This document shows positions 1 to 5,884 of a DNA stretch of 6,452 nucleotides, in pieces. The stretch comes from Bordetella parapertussis. Lineage in GTDB: Bacteria > Pseudomonadota > Gammaproteobacteria > Burkholderiales > SG8-39. A program made the translations under genes and the position numbers. Each line of letters begins with the position of its first letter. Within the stretch, counting starts at the first letter, position 1. The DNA lies in NCBI GenBank assembly GCA_945906975.1, contig CAMDRY010000193.1:1-6452 (forward strand), read 5' to 3'. A model generated the notes under the pieces. That model searched no databases. It worked only from the letters and a program-made list of their open reading frames with translations, and was not told where the DNA came from.

Positions 1-48
1 TCTGTCACTCGGGTTCGGGCTGAATTAAACTGCTGCGATATTCGCTCC

Positions 49-60
49 CCGCCCGGGCGG
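49..60. repeat. Perfect 12-base GC palindrome in the gabD leader
   Basis: The sequence CCGCCCGGGCGG equals its own reverse complement. It ends 10 bases before the gabD Shine-Dalgarno. It could be a binding site for a dimeric regulator or a small hairpin (4-base stem, 4-base loop) in the 5' leader. In GC-rich DNA such a palindrome can also arise by chance, and no T-run follows, so it is not a terminator. The symmetry is seen; any function is speculative. Confidence 0.3.
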
Positions 61-70
61 CGCATCCCAC

Positions 71-75
71 GGAGG
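71..75 (+). promoter_or_regulatory. Strong ribosome binding site of gabD
   Basis: GGAGG lies four bases before the ATG at 80. This strong Shine-Dalgarno match fixes the start, even though the resulting protein begins about 12 residues earlier than E. coli GabD. Confidence 0.75.
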
Positions 76-79
76 CATC

Positions 80-1570
80 ATGAACTCACCCAAAATCACC
101 GGCGTCGCCGCGCTCGGCCTCAAAGACCCCCATCTGTTCCGTCAGCAGTGCTACATCGATGGGGCATGGGCGGACGCTGACAGCGGCAAAACCGTTTCCG
201 TAAGCAACCCCGCCACCGGGGAAATTCTTGGCAGCATCCCCAACATGGGAACTGATGAAACACGCCGCGCCATCGCCGCGGCCAACGCCGCATTTCCCGG
301 CTGGCGCGCCAAAACGGCAAAGGAGCGCAGCACCATCCTGCGCAAATGGTTCGAACTGATGATGCTGCACCAGGAAGACCTGGCAAAGCTGATGACCGCC
401 GAACAGGGCAAGCCGCTCTCCGAGTCGCGCGGTGAAATCGCCTATGCCGCCTCGTTCATCGAGTGGTTCGCCGAGGAGGGCAAGCGCATATACGGCGACA
501 CCATCCCGCAGCACCAGGCAGACAAGCGCATTGTCGTGCTCAAGGAACCGATCGGCGTGTGTGCCGCGATCACGCCCTGGAATTTTCCTGCCGCCATGAT
601 CACACGCAAGGCCGGCCCGGCCCTCGCCGCCGGCTGCACCATGGTGGTCAAGCCGGCGACGGCGACGCCTTATTCGGCGCTGGCCATGGCCGAGTTGGCC
701 GAGCGCGCCGGCGTTCCCAAGGGTGTGCTGTCCGTGGTCACCGGCGCCGCCGCGGCCATCGGCGGGGAGATGACCTCCAACCCCATCGTACGAAAGCTGA
801 CGTTTACCGGATCCACTGAAATCGGCAAAAAGCTGATGGAGCAATGCGCCGCAACAGTGAAAAAAACCTCGATGGAGCTCGGTGGCAACGCGCCCTTCAT
901 CGTGTTCGATGACGCCGACCTCGACGCCGCGGTTGAGGGCGCGATCATTTCCAAGTTCCGCAACAACGGCCAAACCTGCGTTTGCGCCAACCGAATACTC
1001 GTTCAGGACAAGGTCTACGACGCCTTCGCCGAAAAGCTCGCCGCAAAGGTTAAAACACTCAAGGTCGGCAACGGCATGGATGAGGGCGTCACCACCGGCC
1101 CGCTGATCGACGCCAAGGCCGTGGCCAAGGTCCAGGAACACATCAGTGATGCCGTCGCCAAGGGTGCCCGGGTTCTGGCCGGCGGGAAACCCCACGCGCT
1201 GGGCGGTCTGTTCTTCGAACCGACTGTGCTCTCCGGGGTGAACACCGGAATGAAAGTCACGCGCGAAGAAACGTTCGGCCCCGTGGCACCGCTATTTCGC
1301 TTCAACACCGAGGCGGAGGCGATACAAATGGCCAATGACACTGAGTTCGGGCTGGCGTCGTATTTTTACGGCCGCGACATCGGCCGCATCTGGCGCGTCG
1401 CCGAGGCGCTCGAGTACGGCATCGTCGGCATAAACACCGGACTGATCTCGACCGAGGTCGCCCCCTTTGGCGGCGTCAAGGAATCTGGCATAGGGCGCGA
1501 GGGTTCGAAGTACGGTATCGAGGATTTTCTTGTCATAAAATACCTATGCATCGGCGGCATAGACCGTTAA
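80..1570 (+). CDS. gabD: NADP-dependent succinate-semialdehyde dehydrogenase
   Basis: This 496-residue protein belongs to the aldehyde dehydrogenase superfamily. It should oxidise succinate semialdehyde to succinate with NAD(P)+ in the cytoplasm, the last step of GABA degradation into the TCA cycle. It is full length and follows E. coli GabD almost throughout, for example in the stretches around TAKERSTILR, ASFIEWFAEEGKRIYGD, TPWNFPAAMITRKAGPALAAG and EALEYGIVGINTG. The catalytic Asn is N168 in TPWNFP, the cofactor-contacting Lys is K191 in VVKPA, the nucleotide-binding GSTEIG is at 244-249, the catalytic Glu is E266 in MELGGN, and the nucleophile is C300 in GQTC. A second Cys, C302, forms the CxC pair that is a redox switch in human SSADH; whether it acts here is unknown. 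The start is set by a strong Shine-Dalgarno. The N-terminus is about 12 residues longer than in E. coli. No gabT or gabP is visible, and the following genes are of glycan type, so another aldehyde substrate is possible but not indicated. Confidence 0.93.
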   Translation: MNSPKITGVAALGLKDPHLFRQQCYIDGAWADADSGKTVSVSNPATGEILGSIPNMGTDETRRAIAAANAAFPGWRAKTAKERSTILRKWFELMMLHQEDLAKLMTAEQGKPLSESRGEIAYAASFIEWFAEEGKRIYGDTIPQHQADKRIVVLKEPIGVCAAITPWNFPAAMITRKAGPALAAGCTMVVKPATATPYSALAMAELAERAGVPKGVLSVVTGAAAAIGGEMTSNPIVRKLTFTGSTEIGKKLMEQCAATVKKTSMELGGNAPFIVFDDADLDAAVEGAIISKFRNNGQTCVCANRILVQDKVYDAFAEKLAAKVKTLKVGNGMDEGVTTGPLIDAKAVAKVQEHISDAVAKGARVLAGGKPHALGGLFFEPTVLSGVNTGMKVTREETFGPVAPLFRFNTEAEAIQMANDTEFGLASYFYGRDIGRIWRVAEALEYGIVGINTGLISTEVAPFGGVKESGIGREGSKYGIEDFLVIKYLCIGGIDR

Positions 1571-1600
1571 ACCCGGCAAACCCGGAGAACCCCGCAACGT

Positions 1601-1609
1601 GAGGCAAGG
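1601..1609 (+). promoter_or_regulatory. Ribosome binding region that decides the glycosyltransferase start
   Basis: GAGG at 1601-1604 and AAGG at 1606-1609 lie 9 and 4 bases before the ATG at 1614. An in-frame GTG at 1599 would add five residues, but its nearest purine-rich match (GGAG at 1584-1587) is 11 bases away. Family 2 glycosyltransferases usually begin just before the VSVIIPAYN strand, which also favours 1614. The 43 bases between the gabD stop and this start show no hairpin with a T-run, so read-through from gabD is plausible. Confidence 0.5.
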
Positions 1610-1613
1610 CCCC

Positions 1614-2732
1614 ATGCCCAAGGTCAGCGTCATCATCCCGGCTTACAACCACGAGCGTTTCGTGCGCGAAGCCGTGGAGAGCGTGCTGGCCCAGAGCTAC
1701 GGCGATCTTGAGGTCTGCATAACCGACGACTGCTCTACGGATGGAACGGCCGATGTCGTCGCCTCCATCCGCGATGAACGCATACGCTTCAAACGCCTGG
1801 GGAAAAACAGCGGTGTCAGCGCTGCGATGAACGACGCCATCCGGCGCTCCACCGGGGAGTACGTCGCGGTACTCAACTCGGACGACTGCTACCTGCCGGA
1901 CAAGACTGCAATCCAGGTCGACTACCTCGAAAACAACCCGCAGGTCGGCGCAGTCTTCGGTCTGCCGGCCTTCATCGACGACGCCGGCCAGCCCGTTTCC
2001 GGGCGCAATAATTTCTACAGCGGGGTTTTCAAGTCAGAAAACCATACGCGCGCCCAATGGTTGCGCAAATTCTTTTTCACCGGAAACTGCTTATGCCACC
2101 CGGCCGCACTGGTAAGGCGGCGCTGCCATGATGAACTCGGTCTTTACGACGAGCGCCTGGCGCAGGTGCACGACCTTGATCTGTGGATGCGCCTGCTGGG
2201 CCGCTACGACATCCACATTCTTCCTGAAATGCTGATGCTGTTTCGCATTATCGAAGGCAGCGGCAACGCCAGCGCCCCAAAGCCTGCGGCACTTTCGCGC
2301 ACTGCCTGGGAAACCGAACGCATTCTGCGGCACTATCTTCAATATGATGAGGCCTTGTTTCGGGATATTTTTGCGCCAGAATTCGCCAGCCAGGAACTGG
2401 GCCGCCTGCCGCGCGCCGCGCAACTTGGTCAGATTGCCGTTAATGCCGAATCGACATCAGGCCAGGAAATCGGTCTGTGGGTGCGGCGCTTCGGACTGGA
2501 GATGCTCTATGAGAGCACGCCGGCCGAATGCCGGGGCGAACCGAATGCGATCACAGCCAAAGACGTCACCCGCCTGTCGGCGGAACTCGACCTTTACCGG
2601 GCAAAGGACGCACACATACTCCGGGAGCAGGAAAAAGTCATCTCGGAACTGAAAGCGCAACTGCCGGACGGACACGCCGCAACGGTGAAGCACACCAAAC
2701 CCGACTGGCTGTCCTGGATCAGAGGCGGATAG
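1614..2732 (+). CDS. Family 2 (GT-A fold) glycosyltransferase with helical C-terminal tail
   Basis: This 372-residue protein should transfer a sugar from a nucleotide-sugar donor to a glycan, lipid or protein acceptor at the cytoplasmic side. It opens with the family 2 signature VSVIIPAYNHERFV (residues 4-17). The nucleotide-binding acidic pair is in ITDDCSTDGT (36-45), the metal-binding DxD equivalent is NSDD (88-91), and HDLDLWMRL (186-194) sits where the family carries its ED/catalytic-base motif. The catalytic domain ends near residue 213. A helical extension of about 160 residues follows, with a charged coiled-coil-like stretch at about 315-350 and a Trp-containing basic end, DWLSWIRGG. 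No signal peptide or membrane helix is seen. It is followed after six bases by the acyltransferase-like gene, so it appears to open the coupled glycan operon. The family is certain; donor, acceptor and linkage cannot be read from the sequence. Confidence 0.88.
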   Translation: MPKVSVIIPAYNHERFVREAVESVLAQSYGDLEVCITDDCSTDGTADVVASIRDERIRFKRLGKNSGVSAAMNDAIRRSTGEYVAVLNSDDCYLPDKTAIQVDYLENNPQVGAVFGLPAFIDDAGQPVSGRNNFYSGVFKSENHTRAQWLRKFFFTGNCLCHPAALVRRRCHDELGLYDERLAQVHDLDLWMRLLGRYDIHILPEMLMLFRIIEGSGNASAPKPAALSRTAWETERILRHYLQYDEALFRDIFAPEFASQELGRLPRAAQLGQIAVNAESTSGQEIGLWVRRFGLEMLYESTPAECRGEPNAITAKDVTRLSAELDLYRAKDAHILREQEKVISELKAQLPDGHAATVKHTKPDWLSWIRGG

Positions 2733-2738
2733 GCCCCG

Positions 2739-3731
2739 ATGTCCACGCTACCGCTATCATCGAAAAACACCGGGCGCCACATTGAGTTGGACGAGAAATA
2801 CGCCCTGCTGCTGAACGCATTTTCGCCGGCGGCGCCGATGCATATTTTCAACAGCGTAGAATTCTTCCGCCTGCATGCCGGGCAGGATGCGCACTACTTC
2901 CAGTTGATTGAGCGCAAAAGCGGCGCGGTCATCGCCTGCATGCATTTCACGGCCGCCGGCGAGGGCTATTATCGCAGCCCGGCGCGCGGCACCTTCGGCG
3001 GCATCAGCGCAGTGTCCGCTCTGTCGCTGGAACAGATCGAACTCTTCGCCTGTGCCGTCGAAAACGAAATGGCACAAATGCAGGCCTCACGCCTGCAAAT
3101 CGTGATGCCCCCGGCAAGCCACGACCCAACGCTGTTCGCCAACTGCTTCAATGTGCTTTACCGGCACGGATTTGGCGTGTGCGGCCAGGAAATCAATTAC
3201 GACATTGATGTCAGCGCTGTCCCGCTGTCCGAGCGCATGGACTACGGTAACCGCCAACGCCTGAACAAATGCGTTCGCGAAGGCTTCACAACATCGCACC
3301 TTGAAGCGTCCCGTTACGAACAAGCCTACCGCATCATTGCCGACAACCGCTTACGTAAGGGCTATCCGGTCACCATGGATTTCCCTTCCATCATGTCCAT
3401 GGTTGACACCTTCGGTGAGCGCATGCGGTTTTTCGGCGCATGGCGCGACCAAGAGCTCGTCGCCGCGGCGATCTGCATCGGCGTCAGCGAAAAAGTCATG
3501 TCTGTTTTTTACTGGGGCTATATCGAAGGGGTGCAGGATTATTCGCCTGTTGTGCTGCTCGCCTCGGCTATTTACGAACACTGCCAGTCCGGGGGTATCG
3601 CCCTACTCGATACCGGCATCGCAACCGAAGCGGGTGAGCCCAATTACGGCCTTATTCGCTTCAAGCGCAGCCTGGGGTTTCGCGAATCGCTCAAGCTCAT
3701 TCTTGCCAAGGACCTGCCAGACCGTGCGTGA
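2739..3731 (+). CDS. FemAB/GNAT-like acyltransferase (putative)
   Basis: This 330-residue protein looks like a member of the GNAT superfamily in its FemAB-like, double-domain form (the type often called Acetyltransf_6). Such proteins move an acyl or aminoacyl group to an amine, often on cell-wall or exopolysaccharide precursors. The N-terminal half carries a strand pattern around YFQLIERKSGAVIACMHF (53-70) and a Gly-rich RGTFGGISA (83-91). The C-terminal half has FFGAWRDQELVAAAICIGV (231-249), FYWGYIEG (257-264), and the closing NYGLIRFKRSLGFRES (302-317), which resembles the FemAB-type ending 'GL..FK..LGF'. No signal peptide or membrane segment is seen. The ATG lies six bases after the glycosyltransferase stop, with only a weak AGG (2731-2733) overlapping that stop, so translational coupling is likely. 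Its last eight bases overlap the methyltransferase start. Acyl donor and substrate are unknown; N-acylation of an amino sugar is a context-based guess. Confidence 0.7.
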   Translation: MSTLPLSSKNTGRHIELDEKYALLLNAFSPAAPMHIFNSVEFFRLHAGQDAHYFQLIERKSGAVIACMHFTAAGEGYYRSPARGTFGGISAVSALSLEQIELFACAVENEMAQMQASRLQIVMPPASHDPTLFANCFNVLYRHGFGVCGQEINYDIDVSAVPLSERMDYGNRQRLNKCVREGFTTSHLEASRYEQAYRIIADNRLRKGYPVTMDFPSIMSMVDTFGERMRFFGAWRDQELVAAAICIGVSEKVMSVFYWGYIEGVQDYSPVVLLASAIYEHCQSGGIALLDTGIATEAGEPNYGLIRFKRSLGFRESLKLILAKDLPDRA

Positions 3732-4461
3732 CCTTGACCGTTATCAGGCAGATTACGCGGCGCTGCCGTTCGAGGACATCCAGGCCGCCTACCGCCGGCG
3801 CCACCTGCTTGAGTCCCTCGCAAACCACGGTGGCATGCGGGTGCTCGAGGTCGGCTGCGGGGCGGAGGCGCTATTCCTGCATTACCCCGGATTTGAATCC
3901 ATGCATGTCGTCGAACCTGCCGAGCATTTTCACGCCATGGCCTTGTCGGCGGCGGGAGCCAACGCCGCGATACGCGTACTGCGAGGCACGTTGGAACAAC
4001 TCGCCGCCGACCTCGCCAGTCACGAATTCGACTGCATTGTACTGAGCAGCCTGCTCCACGAAGTGCCCGACCCGGTCGCACTGCTCACGGCAGCGCGGAC
4101 GCTTTGCCACCGCGGCACCAAGTTGCATGTCTACGTTCCCAACGCGCGCTCCTTCCACCGCTTGCTAGCGCTGGAAATGGGTTTGATCAAGGACGTGTTC
4201 GAAAAATCAGCGACGCAGCAGCGCATGCAACAGGCCGCAACCTACGACCGTGACACCCTTGAAACCCGCCTAAAGGCCGCGGGTTTCGACGTTCTCGAAA
4301 GCGGCAGTTTTTTCATCAAACCCTTCACCCACGCCCAGATGGCGATACTGCGCGAACAAGGACTGCTGACCGACGCCATGCTCGACGGGCTCTACAAGCT
4401 AGGGCGCCACCTACCCGACGCCGGGTCCGAGCTTTACGCAATTGCGCGCAGAAGCGACTGA
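3724..4461 (+). CDS. Class I SAM-dependent methyltransferase (divergent)
   Basis: This 245-residue protein has a class I Rossmann methyltransferase core. Motif I is VLEVGCG (40-46), the acid that would bind the SAM ribose is E64 in HVVEPAE, and the late core strand appears in SSLLHEVPDPVALL (108-121) and LHVYVPN (134-140). The tail includes ARSFHRLLALEMG (141-153) and KAAGFDVLESGSFFIKPF (184-201). The GTG start at 3724 overlaps the preceding gene by eight bases and has AAGGA (3708-3712) 11 bases upstream. The same frame stays open back to 3301, but that part translates to an arginine- and serine-rich shadow of the acyltransferase gene and is not included. A TTG at 3703 is a weaker alternative start. 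The protein is a diverged relative of the methyltransferase at 5881: it lacks the third glycine of GxGxG (E48 instead), the PGG turn, and the GHQRVY motif. It probably methylates a sugar or sugar-linked group, or it has lost activity. Substrate unknown. Confidence 0.82.
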   Translation: MRDLDRYQADYAALPFEDIQAAYRRRHLLESLANHGGMRVLEVGCGAEALFLHYPGFESMHVVEPAEHFHAMALSAAGANAAIRVLRGTLEQLAADLASHEFDCIVLSSLLHEVPDPVALLTAARTLCHRGTKLHVYVPNARSFHRLLALEMGLIKDVFEKSATQQRMQQAATYDRDTLETRLKAAGFDVLESGSFFIKPFTHAQMAILREQGLLTDAMLDGLYKLGRHLPDAGSELYAIARRSD

Positions 4462-4462
4462 A

Positions 4463-5884
4463 ATGCCGGGTGCCGTCATCATCGCTGGAAATAATCTTGC
4501 CGCAATGGTGGCTGCACAGTCCATCGCCACAACAGGCCGACAGGTCGTCCTGGTCAACCCTGCCGCCCAGTGGGGGGGGCACTTCGCCGGACTGAAACTC
4601 GACTCCCGCCGCTTCGACCCGGGCATGGTCTTGTACGAGTTCAGCGCCTCGAACAGCGAGTCTTCGCCGGACGTTCGCGGCTATGACCCGACGCGACGTA
4701 ATGACTGCGGAAGGTTCACCGGCATAGTGCGCGACTACGTGGAGCAACGCGTCCGCACTGTGATCGCACCCGATCCGGCCGTATTCATAGACGGCCGTGC
4801 CATGCCGGACATGGTACTCGCCAACCATGCAGCGTCCGTCACCTCATTCGACGGGAAAACGTGCGAACGCATCCGACAGGAACTCAAAGCCATCTGTGCC
4901 GCAGGCCCGCATCTGCTGCATGCGTCCAGAAAATCGGTTGATCCTGCGTTTTCCGGGTTGGATTTCGCCTCTGTCTCAATCGCAAATCATGGCCGGACGC
5001 TGCATGAAGTCCTGTTCGAGCCCTTGTGCCGAAAAATACTCGGCGTTGCGTGCAGTGACATTCTGGCGATCTATCACCGGGCCGCCTGGCTGCCGCTTTA
5101 CTACCCGGAAACACTTTTGTCGCAATTTGGCGCGACACCCCAACGGCTGCCAGACACCCGCTTCCACTATCCGGCAGAAGGTTCGGCCGGAGCGCTGGTG
5201 CGCGCGTTGGCGCATGAAATCGAGGCCCATCCAAACATTCGCACCATTCGCAGTGCCATAGCCAAAATCAGTCGGACAGCGCCGACCACGCTTGAACTGG
5301 TGGACGGCAATACCGTCTCCGGCAATGAATTCATATGGACGCTGGATCCGGGCGCGCTTCTGGCCATTGCCGATCCGGCAACGCCGGGGACCGAAATCGC
5401 ACGCTCCACCATAGGCCTTTGCTTTGTCGCCGTGGGACAAGACCACATCCGACCGGGCCTGGGCACCGTTTTTGTTCCCGAAGCCAAGCGCGCGATCTAC
5501 CGTGTCACCGACCAGGAGGGATGCGCCCACCTCAAGGCGGACGAGCACCGGCTGGTCGTTGAATTCAGCCCGGCGATACTTGCCGGGCGCGGACTCGCAA
5601 GTGCGGAAGAGCAGGAGCAGGCACTTTTGCACGAACTGGCAGACTTGGACCTGATAGACACCCCCCGGTCGGTGGCATACTGCGCGGTAAAGATACTGAC
5701 CAATGCCTTGATGATCCCAAACAACGCGAACCGCAGTGCGTTCCTGCAACAACAAGACTGGCTGCACCGGCATTTGCCGGCGATTCGCCTGGCCGGGCCC
5801 TCTGCAGGCTTCCATGTCGGCGCGATGAACGACCAGATCGTGCAAGGCCTGAAGCTTGCCGCCGAGTTGGGAGCGACCGCATGA
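4463..5884 (+). CDS. FAD/NAD(P)-binding amine-oxidase-like oxidoreductase
   Basis: This 473-residue protein has the layout of flavin-dependent amine oxidoreductases and relatives such as protoporphyrinogen oxidase and UDP-galactopyranose mutase. An N-terminal Rossmann strand-turn-helix (GAVIIAGNNLAAMVAAQS, 3-20) leads to VVLVN (28-32) and a GGHF turn (38-41). A Gly-Ala-rich segment, PAEGSAGALVRALAHEIEA (237-255), with the strand after it, resembles the second dinucleotide-contact region. The end has AGPSAGFHVGAMNDQIVQG (444-462), the position of the closing FAD motif. The first turn reads G9-N-N-L-A-A14 where GxGxxG is usual, so cofactor binding may be altered. The ATG at 4463 lies one base after the preceding stop, with AGAAG (4450-4454) eight bases before it; a TTG at 4442 would add seven residues but overlaps the previous gene. 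The last four bases overlap the next start (ATGA). A G8 tract spans codons 37-39. A role in oxidising or isomerising a sugar is inferred from context; the reaction is unknown. Confidence 0.68.
   Translation: MPGAVIIAGNNLAAMVAAQSIATTGRQVVLVNPAAQWGGHFAGLKLDSRRFDPGMVLYEFSASNSESSPDVRGYDPTRRNDCGRFTGIVRDYVEQRVRTVIAPDPAVFIDGRAMPDMVLANHAASVTSFDGKTCERIRQELKAICAAGPHLLHASRKSVDPAFSGLDFASVSIANHGRTLHEVLFEPLCRKILGVACSDILAIYHRAAWLPLYYPETLLSQFGATPQRLPDTRFHYPAEGSAGALVRALAHEIEAHPNIRTIRSAIAKISRTAPTTLELVDGNTVSGNEFIWTLDPGALLAIADPATPGTEIARSTIGLCFVAVGQDHIRPGLGTVFVPEAKRAIYRVTDQEGCAHLKADEHRLVVEFSPAILAGRGLASAEEQEQALLHELADLDLIDTPRSVAYCAVKILTNALMIPNNANRSAFLQQQDWLHRHLPAIRLAGPSAGFHVGAMNDQIVQGLKLAAELGATA
4572..4579 (+). repeat. 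Eight-G homopolymer inside the oxidoreductase gene
   Basis: Eight consecutive G bases encode the end of W37 and all of G38-G39. In the given length the frame is open. Loss of one G brings TGA at 4593-4595 into frame, eight codons after the start of the tract. Gain of one G brings TGA at 4684-4686 into frame. Such tracts can slip during replication and act as on/off switches for surface-modification genes in some bacteria. The same tract is also a typical site for sequencing error. Confidence 0.6.
5869..5873 (+). promoter_or_regulatory. Ribosome binding site of the second methyltransferase
   Basis: GGGAG lies inside the last codons of the oxidoreductase gene, seven bases before the ATG at 5881. 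It supports that start and the four-base ATGA stop-start overlap, the usual sign of translational coupling. Confidence 0.65.

Larger units (their letters stand above)
1..79. other. Leader region upstream of gabD
   Basis: No gene can be assigned here. Two forward frames close early, with TGA at 21-23 and TAA at 26-28, so the last codons of an upstream gene could be present, but too little is visible to decide. There is no hairpin followed by a T-run, so no intrinsic terminator is supported. A GATATT at 37-42 resembles a -10 box, but the hexamer 17 bases upstream is a poor -35, so no promoter is called. The region holds a GC palindrome and the gabD ribosome binding site, listed separately. Confidence 0.5.

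Noticed and set aside
14..42. Possible sigma-70 promoter (TTCGGG, 17-base spacer, GATATT)
   Set aside because: The -35 element is a poor match, and one moderate -10-like hexamer is expected by chance in a leader of this size.
860..866. A7 run in gabD as a frameshift or slippage site
   Set aside because: The run encodes a Lys-Lys pair also present in E. coli GabD at the same place, and the frame reads through the whole conserved protein.
86..1195. Long minus-strand open frame (369 codons) opposite gabD
   Set aside because: It lies fully antisense to a clearly recognised gene. Its translation is rich in Gly, Arg and His, has no recognisable domain, and is typical of the mirror frame of GC-rich coding DNA.
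1571..1613. Possible terminator between gabD and the glycosyltransferase
   Set aside because: The 43 bases hold repeated ACCCGG-like segments but no stem-loop with a T-run.
3079..3097. 7-base stem with 5-base loop inside the acyltransferase gene
   Set aside because: It lies mid-gene, is not followed by a T-run, and such short inverted repeats are common in GC-rich coding sequence.
3301..3723. N-terminal extension of the first methyltransferase frame
   Set aside because: The frame is open but overlaps the acyltransferase gene in another phase. Its translation is low-complexity Ser/Arg/Pro-rich and matches no methyltransferase N-terminus. The GTG at 3724 gives a normal family length.
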